Source of the DNA: Hyphomicrobiales bacterium
GTDB lineage: Bacteria; Pseudomonadota; Alphaproteobacteria; Rhizobiales; Xanthobacteraceae
Direction: 5' to 3'
Assembly: GCA_009377695.1 (NCBI GenBank)
Contig: WHTP01000047.1
Span: 1 to 40,383 of the forward strand
Length of the DNA stretch: 40,383 bases
This document shows, piece by piece, positions 9,145-16,694 of the stretch. The stretch's first letter is position 1, and the number at the start of each line of letters is the position of its first letter. The notes below the pieces were generated by a model, which was not told where the DNA came from, did no database searches, and worked only from the letters and a program-made list of their open reading frames with translations. The position numbers and the translations under genes are program-made.

Positions 9145-9586
9145 CCCCGAACTCCCCCGACTGAAAGGCTATCCCGAGCCTTTTGACCGTTAATGGTTAC
9201 CCTTTGGAAGGCTTCGCCGCAAGACGATCCCCCGCGCACGAGCACCGATTCAGCATGCCAATGGTTAACGGATGGTCATTGTTAAGAAAGTGTTCCCCAC
9301 CGGCCCCGCATATTTGTGAAGGTAGAACAGTACCATCCAACCGTATTTCCAAGGTGGACACTGACCCAAGACTTGGGAGATATCGGGGCAGGGCGGCAAA
9401 TCCCCAGAAAATTTCGGTAATTCTTGCGGATTCTCGGGTGGTCAGCACTCGCTAATGGGCCGCCCCCGTTCGGAACGGCCGCCAAGGGCTCGGTCCAGAC
9501 GCCAATAGCAGTGCATCACGTCATCGTCCGCCCCATAAGAACCTGCTCGTGTCGCCGGCCTGTGCACAGTCTCGGGGTCGAGCCCC
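9145..9586. other. Intergenic region upstream of the L,D-transpeptidase gene
   Basis: About 440 bp without a convincing coding frame. It is noticeably more AT-rich than its surroundings between 9180 and 9440 and probably carries the transpeptidase promoter on the minus strand. Minus-strand TTAACCAT-like half sites occur near 9190-9200 and 9260-9270, with a further TTAAC near 9280. These resemble half sites of the alphaproteobacterial cell-cycle regulator CtrA, but no full TTAA-N7-TTAA site is present. Confidence 0.4.
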
Positions 9587-9671
9587 CTTGGACTCGTCGA
9601 ATGCATCGCCGATAGCCTCGATCGCCGGGTCGCGGTGGGCGCCGCCGATCGGGCTCGGCCATGATCCGGTC
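9587..9671 (-). pseudogene. Degraded accA 3' fragment (acetyl-CoA carboxylase alpha subunit remnant)
   Basis: Read on the minus strand, this stretch matches the C-terminal coding part of the intact accA gene in this window (about 13227-13323). The remnant gives DRIMAEP, then after a one-base insertion IGGAHRDP, then EAIGDAFDES, against [15 protein letters not shown]...[10 protein letters not shown] in AccA. Relative to the intact gene it has an 18-nt in-frame deletion and a one-base insertion, and by eye about five of six remaining positions are identical. It lies 23 bp downstream of the sulfotransferase stop codon, in the same orientation as the intact accA. It has no start, no ribosome site and no open frame, so it is non-functional. 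Confidence 0.75.
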
Positions 9672-9694
9672 GTCGCATCGGATCGGCTTCTCTA

Positions 9695-11014
9695 TCACGG
9701 CGGCACGAACTCGGAGCGGAACACCGAGAGCGCCTTCGGATCGTCCGGGCCGCCGCCGATCTGCAGATCGAACACAACCTCTCGACTCGGCGTGACTTCA
9801 ATCAGCCGCGCGCAAATGTCGAGTTTGTCCCGCGCCTCGACCTCGCCCGGCTCAAAGCGATCGGGGCCGCTTGCCGGCCTGCCATCGATCGAACAGATGC
9901 CGCCATATGAGATAAACGTATTCCCCGTCTTTGGAAGCCGCGCGGCGCCGCCTTGAAAGCCGGCGTAGAGACGAGCGCTTGGCGCGTCGCCGTAACTCCA
10001 GACTTGCCGCACTGTGCCGTTCGCTTCGTCGACTGCGAACTCGACCGCGCGGCTGTAGCTCTCTGTTGGCGACATGCGCAGCGCGAACGGCTGCGCGCGA
10101 TGATTGCCGTTGTCGAAGCAGAGGATGGTGCCGGCGGGCATGATTGAGCAGTCGTGCTGATGGAATTGCCAGGCGACCGATGCATCCGCCTTGAGCAGCT
10201 TGTCGGACCACGGTGGGCGCCAGTTACCGGGCGCGCCGAGAATCCATCGCAGCGCACCGGTCTTGCGGTCGAACTTGATGATGCAATCCTGCGTGCGCAG
10301 CGATACCAGGACAGAGTCGTCGCGCGCGTCGTACGCGGTGCCGTTGGCGTGACACCAGTCCATCGTCCCGGGATAGCCGCGCACGGCCCAATAATTGGCG
10401 CGGCTGCCATAGGTGATGCGATAGGGATCGAGCAGGTCGAGGATGCGCCACTCATTCGACTTGGTTCCGTCGGGACGGACCTCCATCACGATGTCGCCGA
10501 CGACCTTGGCGCGCTCGCGTGGCGCATTCGGATCGATAACGCTGCCCGGCCAATTGTCGTATTCGCGGACCTCCACGCTGAGCAGCAGCATGTTGCCGTC
10601 TGGTCCCAGATTGACGCCGTGGTGGAATGTCTCTGCTTCCACCGGAATGCCGCCTTTCGGCGGCGTCCTGTCGCGGTAGCGTCCTGTCGCGTACCACTGA
10701 CGCACAGTCTCGCCTGCAAGGGTCTGTTCCAGCACCAGCCCGTCGACAATGGTGACGAGGAGATTGCCATTCGGCAGCCGCCGAACGCCTTGCACCGGCG
10801 TGTCCGATTTGTGGATGCAGACGGGTTCACCGCCTTGATCGATGCCGATCAACCATCCGCGGTATGACTGCCTTTCTCCAATTTTAGCATCGCCGCGGAC
10901 GTTGAACAGCATCATGCCAGGTTCACGCCGAGCCGACTCGCATCGCACAATTTGGATCGGCGGCAGGTCGTCCCGTGTATGCGGGTTGTTCCGTGCATTG
11001 AATGCGGCGGTCAT
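9695..11014 (-). CDS. Arylsulfotransferase (ASST) family protein
   Basis: A 439-aa protein of the PAPS-independent arylsulfotransferase family, whose members move sulfate from a phenolic sulfate ester to another phenol; the substrate here is unknown. The sequence shows repeated beta-propeller strands (HHGVNLGPDGNMLLLSVE, GDIVMEVRPDGT). Two family hallmarks are DWCHANGTAYDARDDSVLVS followed by RTQDCIIKFDRKTG and WILG, and WQFHQHDCSIMPAGTILCFD followed by NGN. These supply the conserved histidines expected at the centre of the propeller. Unlike classical periplasmic AssT it has no visible signal peptide from ATG 11014, so it may be cytoplasmic or have another start. Its ATG overlaps the stop of the upstream Bug gene by 4 nt (ATGA), showing translational coupling. 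Family assignment is good; activity is inferred. Confidence 0.82.
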   Translation of the reverse strand: MTAAFNARNNPHTRDDLPPIQIVRCESARREPGMMLFNVRGDAKIGERQSYRGWLIGIDQGGEPVCIHKSDTPVQGVRRLPNGNLLVTIVDGLVLEQTLAGETVRQWYATGRYRDRTPPKGGIPVEAETFHHGVNLGPDGNMLLLSVEVREYDNWPGSVIDPNAPRERAKVVGDIVMEVRPDGTKSNEWRILDLLDPYRITYGSRANYWAVRGYPGTMDWCHANGTAYDARDDSVLVSLRTQDCIIKFDRKTGALRWILGAPGNWRPPWSDKLLKADASVAWQFHQHDCSIMPAGTILCFDNGNHRAQPFALRMSPTESYSRAVEFAVDEANGTVRQVWSYGDAPSARLYAGFQGGAARLPKTGNTFISYGGICSIDGRPASGPDRFEPGEVEARDKLDICARLIEVTPSREVVFDLQIGGGPDDPKALSVFRSEFVPP

Positions 11015-12053
11015 CGTGCGGCGATCACCTCGTTGGTCTTGTTTACGATAGCAGGCGGCGTCGCCATGATCTGCTTGATGTAGGCGCCCAGTTCGTCACC
11101 CGACATCGGCAGCAGATCGGCTCCGCGTTTCTGCGCATCGGCCTTGAATGCAGGGTCGTTGAGCATCGCCTGTACGGCCGTGCGGAGCATCACGACGGTC
11201 TCGGCCGGTACACCGGGCGGTGCCGCATAAGAGCGGCCGAGTGTCGACAGCGAGACGAGGAACCTGAACACGGCCTTCGCCTCTTCATTATTGGTCAGCT
11301 CGGTGACGGCCGGAACGTCGGGGAGCGTCGGATGGCGGAAGTCCGCGTATTGGACGACGACCTTGACCTTGCGCTGTTCGAGCCACGGCCTGAGCTGCTC
11401 GTTGAAGAGTATCGCCGGCGAGATGGCCGCCTGGACTTCGCCACGCTCCATGGCGATACGCGATTCGTCATTGCCCTTGTAGCCGCCGATGACCTTCCAC
11501 TTGGTGCCGATCAACGCATTCTGAGCGCGTGGTAGATCGGCATGCGTCCCGGTGGTGCCCACGCCGCCGGTGATGACTTCGTGCTTCTTGATCTCTTCGA
11601 TCGAGGTGGCCGGAGCCGTATGCCACACCATATGGACCGGAACATTCGCTGTCGCGCGGGCGATGTAGTTGAACTTGGTCGCGTCGTAGCGGACGCCGCT
11701 CACGCGGCGCGCCTGGGTTGAGGCGAGGTCTTGCTGTATGACGGCGATGACCGTTCCGTCGCGTGCGCGACCTCGTAGAGATAGTTCGTGGCGTTAAGCC
11801 CCGATGCGCCCGGCATATATGAGATGATGACGCTGGGGTTGCCGGGGATGAAGCGGCCGAGGTGCTGCGCGGCAAGTTGCCCGTAGAGTGCATAGCCGCC
11901 CGCCGTGCCGCCTGGGATGATGATTCGAATTTGTTTGCCGGCGAAGTCGACAGTATTCGCTGATCCAGTCACGCCTGATGCGATGGCGATGGCAACAAGA
12001 ACGGCGCTTGGGGTCGCGAAGTGTCGTGTGAAAGATCCCCTTCGCTTCAGCAT
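11011..12053 (-). pseudogene. Bug/TTT-type solute-binding protein gene, broken by a one-base frameshift
   Basis: Two frames together encode one Bug-family receptor of the tripartite tricarboxylate transporter type, which binds small organic acids in the periplasm. The first frame (ATG 12053, AGGAGG at 5 nt) gives a signal peptide, QIRIIIPGGTAGGYALYGQL, NPSVIISYMPGASGLNATNY and LYEVAHA, then runs into unrelated residues and a stop at 11700-11702. The second frame picks up with DGTVIAVIQQDLASTQARR and continues to 11011 with normal Bug features such as LPDVPAVTEL and YAAPPGVP. The shift lies near 11758-11768, and inserting one base there restores a 347-aa protein of ordinary length. It is either a recent pseudogene, since the rest is well kept, or a sequencing error. 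It is the first gene of a unit with the sulfotransferase. Confidence 0.85.
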
Positions 12054-12144
12054 CGTTTCCTCCTCAACGCTTGCTGGGTTGCCTGCTCTTTCTGCGGCCG
12101 CGTATCCCCTTGTCCACGATCGGTCGAGACGGCATGAAAAACCA

Positions 12145-12180
12145 ATGGCATTATGGCATCTTAGCATTCCGTATTGGAAT
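12145..12180. promoter_or_regulatory. Candidate LysR operator and direct repeat in divergent promoter region
   Basis: The 139-bp gap between the Bug gene and lysR holds a palindrome ATTCC-GTATT-GGAAT (12166-12180). It contains the T-N11-A arrangement typical of LysR-type binding sites, centred 20 bp before the lysR start. Just upstream is a direct repeat ATGGCAT-T-ATGGCAT (12145-12159). Divergent placement beside the regulated gene is the usual LysR arrangement. Confidence 0.45.
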
Positions 12181-12192
12181 GGAGCTGCAGCG

Positions 12193-13131
12193 ATGCCCTG
12201 GGATGACAAGGTCGGCCGGCGCCTCAAGCTTAAGGACCTTCAGGCATTGATGGCGGTGGTCGATGCAGGCGGCGTCGGAAAGGCGGCGGACCGCTTGAAC
12301 TATTCCCAGCCCGCGGTCTCAAAAGCGATTGCCAATCTTGAGCGCACGCTTGGCAGGCGCCTGCTCGAGCGCGGCCGCAATGGGATTGAGCTGACACCCT
12401 ATGGCGACGCCATGATCAAATGCGGCGTTGCGGTCTTCGACGATCTGAGGAAGGGGATTGAGGAAATCGACTTCCTCACCGATCCGACGTCAGGGGAAGT
12501 TCGCATTGGATCGACCGAGCCTGTGTCCGCTGGCATTCTGTCGGCCGTCGTGCATCAGCTCGCCCGTCGATACCCGCGACTCGCATTTGACGTGGTCGTT
12601 CGTGATCCATCAGGCATTTATCGGGAGCTCGAGCAGCGCAATATCGATTTCGCTCTCGTTCAGTTGGTTGGGCATATTGAATCAGATCATATGAAAAGCG
12701 AAATTCTGTATCATGAGCCTGTCGTAGTCGTAGCCGGTGCTCAACATCCGCTTGCACGCAAGCGCCACGTTGAGCTTGCTGATCTCGCAAACGAACCTTG
12801 GGTGCTACCTGATCGCGCAAGCTTCATCAGCTCGGTGGTCGCAAATTGCTTTCGCGCAAAAGGTTTGAAGGCACCTGTCACGGCGCTTGTCGCAGCTTCA
12901 GCTTATTTTAGGCTCATGTTAGTCGCCGGTGGGCATTTCTTGACTGTCGTTCCGGCGGTGATGGTGCAAGTCGGCCGCAAGCCATGGTCACTCAAAATGC
13001 TTCCGGTCGAACTGCCCGGCAACCGAAGGCCGGTCGGTATCGTAACTTTGAAAAGTCGTGCGCTGAGTCCGGTAGCCCAGCTGTGTATCGAGCATATTCG
13101 GGCGGTGGCAAAGACAATGGCGCGCAAGTGA
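12193..13131 (+). CDS. LysR-family transcriptional regulator
   Basis: A 312-aa LysR-type regulator. Residues about 12-70 form the winged helix-turn-helix (LKDLQALMAVVDAGGVGKAA, NYSQPAVSKAIANLER, LGRRLLERGRNGIELTPYG). Residues about 98-300 form the two-lobed effector-binding domain beginning GEVRIGSTEPVSAGILS. ATG 12193 is preceded by GGAG at 8 nt; the frame is open further upstream, but that part overlaps the divergent gene. It is divergent from the broken Bug gene and the sulfotransferase gene and is most simply their regulator, responding to an aromatic or organic-acid ligand. It converges on accA 20 bp before that gene's stop. Family certain; target and ligand inferred from context. Confidence 0.93.
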   Translation: MPWDDKVGRRLKLKDLQALMAVVDAGGVGKAADRLNYSQPAVSKAIANLERTLGRRLLERGRNGIELTPYGDAMIKCGVAVFDDLRKGIEEIDFLTDPTSGEVRIGSTEPVSAGILSAVVHQLARRYPRLAFDVVVRDPSGIYRELEQRNIDFALVQLVGHIESDHMKSEILYHEPVVVVAGAQHPLARKRHVELADLANEPWVLPDRASFISSVVANCFRAKGLKAPVTALVAASAYFRLMLVAGGHFLTVVPAVMVQVGRKPWSLKMLPVELPGNRRPVGIVTLKSRALSPVAQLCIEHIRAVAKTMARK

Positions 13132-13151
13132 TCCAGGGCCGGTCCGGCCGC

Positions 13152-14108
13152 TCACCCTAGCGTTCGCCCCATTGCCAGGAATTTCTCGCGCCGCTCACGG
13201 CGCACGGCCTCGCGGTCCAGTTCCTTGAGCTCGTCGAACGCCTCGCCGATCGCTTCGCCAGCGGCAGCGATCGTCGCTGCGGGATCGCGGTGCGCGCCGC
13301 CGACCGGCTCCGCCACGATCCGATCAATGACGCCGAAGCGCGCGAGATCCTGCGCGGTGATCTTCATGCTGGTCGCCGCTTCCTGCGCCTTGGTGGTGTC
13401 GCGCCACAGGATCGAGGCGGCGCCTTCCGGCGAGATCACGCTGTAAAAAGAATGCTCGAGCATCAAGACCCGGCTCGCGGTCGCGATCGCGATCGCACCG
13501 CCCGAGCCGCCGACGCCGATGATCAGCGCGACATTGGGCACGCTCAGGCCGAGGCAGCAGTCGGTCGAGCGCGCGATCGCCTCGGCCTGTCCGCGCTCCT
13601 CGGCGCCGATCCCGGGATAGGCGCCTTCGGTGTCGACCAACGACAGCACCGGAATGCCGAAGCGGTCGGCCATCTCCATCAGGCGCACCGCCTTGCGGTA
13701 GCCTTCCGGCCGCGCCATGCCGAAATTGTGTTTGAGGCGGTCTTCAGTGGTCGAGCCCTTCTCGTGACCGAGGATGCAGATGCTCTCGCCGCGGAAGCGG
13801 CCGAACCCGCCGACGATCGCATCGTCGTCGCCGAATTTGCGGTCGCCGGAGAGCGGAACGAAGTCGGTGATCAGCGTGCCGATATAGTCGATGCAGCGCG
13901 GCCTTTCGTGGTGACGAGCAACAAGCGTCTTCTGCCAGGGCGTGAGGTTGGCGTAGAGCTCCTTCAGCGTCTGCGCCGCCTTGGCTTCGAGCCGCGCGAT
14001 CTCCTCACCGATGGCTGCCGACGTCTCGCCGGTCTGCAGTGCGCGCAATTCCTCGACCTGGGCCTCGATCTCGGCCACCGGCTTTTCGAAGTCTAGGTAG
14101 ATGCGCAT
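13152..14108 (-). CDS. accA: Acetyl-CoA carboxylase carboxyltransferase subunit alpha
   Basis: AccA pairs with AccD to transfer carboxyl from carboxybiotin to acetyl-CoA, giving malonyl-CoA for fatty-acid synthesis. The 318-aa length is normal. Diagnostic segments are the N-terminal [19 protein letters not shown], the basic [19 protein letters not shown] region, [54 protein letters not shown] and [12 protein letters not shown]. The start ATG 14108 has only a weak ribosome site, but the N-terminal sequence is that expected for the family. The C-terminal coding part has a degraded partial copy 3.6 kb away at 9587-9671. AccD is not in the window. Confidence 0.97.
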   Translation of the reverse strand: MRIYLDFEKPVAEIEAQVEELRALQTGETSAAIGEEIARLEAKAAQTLKELYANLTPWQKTLVARHHERPRCIDYIGTLITDFVPLSGDRKFGDDDAIVGGFGRFRGESICILGHEKGSTTEDRLKHNFGMARPEGYRKAVRLMEMADRFGIPVLSLVDTEGAYPGIGAEERGQAEAIARSTDCCLGLSVPNVALIIGVGGSGGAIAIATASRVLMLEHSFYSVISPEGAASILWRDTTKAQEAATSMKITAQDLARFGVIDRIVAEPVGGAHRDPAATIAAAGEAIGEAFDELKELDREAVRRERREKFLAMGRTLG

Positions 14109-14150
14109 CGGCTCGGTCTGGTCTCAGGTGTTACATCAATCAATAGATAG

Positions 14151-14160
14151 ATGACGTCAT
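14151..14160. promoter_or_regulatory. Perfect 10-bp palindrome ATGACGTCAT upstream of accA
   Basis: The exact palindrome ATGACGTCAT lies 43 bp upstream of the accA start codon in the 108-bp gap between the crotonase gene and accA. Its position would suit an operator for a dimeric regulator. A single 10-bp palindrome can occur by chance. Confidence 0.25.
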
Positions 14161-14216
14161 TGAGGGTGCGCAAAAAGGCGCGGCCCTCCTGGAATGATGG
14201 AAGATGGTTTACCGGA

Positions 14217-15074
14217 TCACACATCCGGACGCTTGTAGTTAAGGCTCGCGCCACCCTTCTGCGACTGCAGATAGCCTTCGACATCGCTGAGCGGGTCCAT
14301 GACGCGGCGCAAGCGCTGGCCAACGAGCTGGTCGAGCTTGATCGCCTGCGACAGCGAGAGGTCGCGGCCCATCTGCACGGTGATCTTGTGATGTTCCAAG
14401 GGAGCAAGATGCCGCGATGCGAGGTCGCGCGCGAACGCCGTGGTGTGCGACTCGAGCTTGTCCGCCGGCACCGCCTCGCTGACGATGCCGAGCGCGTCGG
14501 CCTCCTTGCCAGTGACGTTCTTGCCGCCCAGCGCGATCAGCGAGAGTTTCTTCACCGGCAGCCCGGAATGCAGGAGTGTCGCGGTTACGAGCTGGCCGAA
14601 TGAGCCGCGCAGCACCTCGGGCATGCCGAGCTGCGCGTCCTCGGCCGCGAACACGATATCGTGGCAGTTCATGATGCCGAGCGCGCCGCCAAGGCAATAG
14701 CCGTGCACCTGCGCGATCATGATGCGCGGAAAGGCACGGATATCCTCCGCGATCTGAATGGTGAGGTTCGGCCGGTCCCAGTCGAGCATCGGCCCGTTCG
14801 AGACTTCGCGCAGAAACGTCAAATCCAGCCCGGACGAATAGACCTTGCCGGCGCCGCGGGTGATGACGATCTTGAGCTCCTTGTCGGCGCGGATGATGTC
14901 GAGCGACTCAAGAAAGGCGTTGCACAACGCCCGGTTCCAGCAGTTGCGCTTGTCCGGGCGGTTGAGCGTGATGCGCGCGACGCCGGCGTCCTCAAGACGC
15001 TCCAGATAGAGCTCGGGCCACTCTTTGAGCTTGGTCCAAGAATCGGACACAGTGTCGGACGTGGTGTTGGGCAT
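14217..15074 (-). CDS. Enoyl-CoA hydratase/isomerase (crotonase) family protein
   Basis: A 285-aa crotonase-fold protein acting on an acyl-CoA thioester. The two oxyanion-hole segments are visible: YSSGLDL (about 79-85) and HGYCLGGALG (about 124-133). The second catalytic glutamate of enoyl-CoA hydratase is present as Glu153 in GMPEVLRG. The first is missing, because the position equivalent to rat Glu144 falls on Gly133. The protein is therefore more likely an isomerase, a lyase or a hydratase of unusual mechanism than a standard beta-oxidation hydratase. ATG 15074 has GGAGG 4 nt upstream. It lies between accA and xerD on the same strand with about 100-bp gaps on either side, so it need not be functionally tied to either. 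Confidence 0.88.
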   Translation of the reverse strand: MPNTTSDTVSDSWTKLKEWPELYLERLEDAGVARITLNRPDKRNCWNRALCNAFLESLDIIRADKELKIVITRGAGKVYSSGLDLTFLREVSNGPMLDWDRPNLTIQIAEDIRAFPRIMIAQVHGYCLGGALGIMNCHDIVFAAEDAQLGMPEVLRGSFGQLVTATLLHSGLPVKKLSLIALGGKNVTGKEADALGIVSEAVPADKLESHTTAFARDLASRHLAPLEHHKITVQMGRDLSLSQAIKLDQLVGQRLRRVMDPLSDVEGYLQSQKGGASLNYKRPDV

Positions 15075-15176
15075 GGTGCCTCCGCGCGTTTGCGGGGCTG
15101 TTATGGCGCGGCGGGCGGAGCGATGTCCAGGGCGGCAGGTCCGGGCATCAGTCGTCAGGCCAGGCAGCGCGATCGT

Positions 15177-16151
15177 TCAGGTCTCGCCCAGCGGGTGCAA
15201 ATCGCGCACCAGGCTTTTCAGCCGCTCCTCCAGCACATGCGTATAGATCTGCGTGGTCGAGATATCGGCATGGCCGAGCAGTGTCTGCACGATGCGCAGG
15301 TCCGCGCCGTTGTGCAGCAGGTGGCTGGCAAACGCATGCCGCAGCACGTGCGGGCTCACTTGCTCGGCGCGCAAGCTCGCGCTCGCGGCGAGTGCCTTCA
15401 GCTCGCGGGCAAAATGCTGGCGGGTGAGGTGACCGCTGTCGCCGAATGAGGGAAACAGCCACTTCGATGTCGCGATCTTCGCTTTCACCGGCTTGCCGTC
15501 GGCGTCATGCCCGCCGTCCGCCAGCAGCGCGCGATACTCCGCCATCGCAGTCTTGGCGGCGTCGTTGAGTGGCACGAGCCGTTCCTTGCCGCCCTTGCCG
15601 CGCACCACCAGCATGCGGGCATTGCGCTCCGCTGCCGAGATCGGCAGCGACACCAACTCCGACACCCGCAGTCCGGTGGCGTAGACCAGCTCCAGCAGCG
15701 CATTGAGCCGCGCCGCTCGCAGGCGTTCTCCCGGTGTCCGTCCCGCGGCGACCACTGCGCGTGCGGCAGCGAGCAGGCGATCGACCTCATTCACGCCGAG
15801 CACCTTCGGCAGCGCGCGTCCGCGCCTGGGCCCTTCGATGACGGCGGCGGGATCGTCGCCGCGCTGACCTTCCGCATAGTGGAAGCGATAGAGCTGCCGG
15901 ATCGCAGACAGCCGGCGCGCGACCGACGCTGCGGCGAAGCCCCGTTTCGAGAGCGATTGCAGATAGGAGCGCACGTCGTCGGTTGACGCGTCGGCGACGG
16001 TGCCGCGCTTGCCGGCGAGATATATGGAGAAATCCTCAAGGTCGCGCCGATACGCTCCGAGCGTGTTCTCACCCGCGCCGCGCTCGGCCGCGAGCATATC
16101 GAGGAAGAGCTCGATCTGGATGTCATCGGAGTGTCGCGCCGGGCGGGCCAT
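15177..16151 (-). CDS. xerD: Site-specific tyrosine recombinase XerD
   Basis: A 324-aa tyrosine recombinase that, with XerC, resolves chromosome dimers at dif. The N-terminal SAM-like core-binding domain covers about residues 12-98 (FLDMLAAERGAGENTLGAYRR). The catalytic domain (about 115-315) shows the active-site set Arg162 (ATGLRVSEL), a beta-hairpin lysine in VVRGKGGKERLVPL, His268 and Arg271 (SPHVLRHAFASHLL), His294 (LLGHADISTTQIY) and nucleophile Tyr303. It is divergent from aroK, a conserved rhizobial arrangement, which argues for chromosomal XerD rather than a phage integrase. An Asp/Gly/Lys-rich insert at about 211-228 is longer than in E. coli XerD. A small membrane-peptide gene lies 18 bp upstream on the same strand. 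Confidence 0.94.
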   Translation of the reverse strand: MARPARHSDDIQIELFLDMLAAERGAGENTLGAYRRDLEDFSIYLAGKRGTVADASTDDVRSYLQSLSKRGFAAASVARRLSAIRQLYRFHYAEGQRGDDPAAVIEGPRRGRALPKVLGVNEVDRLLAAARAVVAAGRTPGERLRAARLNALLELVYATGLRVSELVSLPISAAERNARMLVVRGKGGKERLVPLNDAAKTAMAEYRALLADGGHDADGKPVKAKIATSKWLFPSFGDSGHLTRQHFARELKALAASASLRAEQVSPHVLRHAFASHLLHNGADLRIVQTLLGHADISTTQIYTHVLEERLKSLVRDLHPLGET

Positions 16152-16169
16152 CGGCGGCTGCGCTTTCGT

Positions 16170-16319
16170 TTATTTCTGTTTCAAGAACCGGTCGGGCGGG
16201 ATCGTCACGGTGATTTCGCGCAGCGGCGGATTGTAGAACTGCGCAATCGCGAACATGGCGCCGTAGATCAGGCCGCCCATGATGGCGACGGACACGAGAA
16301 ATCGGAACAGGCTGGGCAT
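16170..16319 (-). CDS. Small single-span membrane protein, 49 aa
   Basis: A 50-codon frame from ATG 16319 to TAA 16170-16172. The product starts MPSLFRFLVSVAIMGGLIYG, has one hydrophobic segment at about residues 4-27, and ends in a polar tail with REITVTIPPDRFLKQK. It is predicted to be a bitopic inner-membrane protein with a short tail. It sits 18 bp upstream of xerD, in the same direction. GC-rich third positions and an intact membrane segment followed by a charged tail support a real gene. Similar small proteins occur beside aroK/xerD in related Hyphomicrobiales as far as I recall; the function is unknown. Confidence 0.75.
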   Translation of the reverse strand: MPSLFRFLVSVAIMGGLIYGAMFAIAQFYNPPLREITVTIPPDRFLKQK

Positions 16320-16363
16320 GCGGGCGCTCGATCCGGCGTCATCCTGAATCGGGACGCTGACTG

Positions 16364-16435
16364 GTGTGGCGGTTCAGAAGCCCGCAAAATTGTGCCGGCG
16401 AGTCCGAATTGCGGACTTCTGAACCTAAGCCACAC
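16364..16435. repeat. REP-like palindrome, type A, copy 1
   Basis: Core unit 16371-16425: a 17-nt arm GGTTCAGAAGCCCGCAA, a 21-nt loop, and the complementary arm TTGCGGACTTCTGAACC, with one mismatch. The stem is extended by outer arms GTGTGGC (16364-16370) and GCCACAC (16429-16435), with a 3-nt TAA bulge on the right. It lies between the small membrane-protein gene and aroK. Confidence 0.85.
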
Positions 16436-16438
16436 TAG

Positions 16439-16534
16439 AATCAACGAGTTGCTAGTGTCCTTCGATTCCGAAGTTCGTATTGGAGGCCGCCGAGAAATCG
16501 TACGAACTTCGGAATCGGGACACTAGTGTTGATT
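16439..16534. repeat. REP-like palindrome, type B, copy 1
   Basis: Three nested perfect arms: AATCAAC/GTTGATT (16439-16445, 16528-16534), CTAGTGTCC/GGACACTAG (16452-16460, 16518-16526) and the core CGATTCCGAAGTTCGTA/TACGAACTTCGGAATCG (16463-16479, 16501-16517). A 2-nt TT bulge lies between the last two on the left. The core again has 17-nt arms and a 21-nt loop, and its arm resembles type A (GRTTCMGAAGTYCGYA in both). Confidence 0.87.
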
Positions 16535-16626
16535 GCCACTGAAAGGTGAAAAAACTACGTCGAATCGTCCCTGATAAGAGGCTCGATCCCCGTGAATGGA
16601 TGGTCTATTGAGACGGGACCGCACGA

Positions 16627-16688
16627 GTGTGGCGGTTCAGAAGTCCGCAACATTGTTGCGGCGGGTTCGAATTGCGGACTTCTGAACC
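16627..16688. repeat. REP-like palindrome, type A, copy 2
   Basis: Core 16634-16688 is a perfect 17-bp stem (GGTTCAGAAGTCCGCAA and its complement) with a 21-nt loop that is also similar in sequence to that of copy 1. The left outer arm GTGTGGC (16627-16633) is kept, but the right flank has changed to GAGCC and no longer pairs. Confidence 0.85.
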
Positions 16689-16694
16689 GAGCCT

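Noticed and set aside
9197-9448. 83-codon minus-strand frame upstream of the L,D-transpeptidase gene
   Set aside because: Lies in an AT-richer promoter-like region, no ribosome site and no recognisable sequence.
15177-16151. Tyrosine recombinase as integrase of a genomic island
   Set aside because: Sequence and divergent placement beside aroK match chromosomal XerD; no tRNA or attachment-site repeat is next to it.
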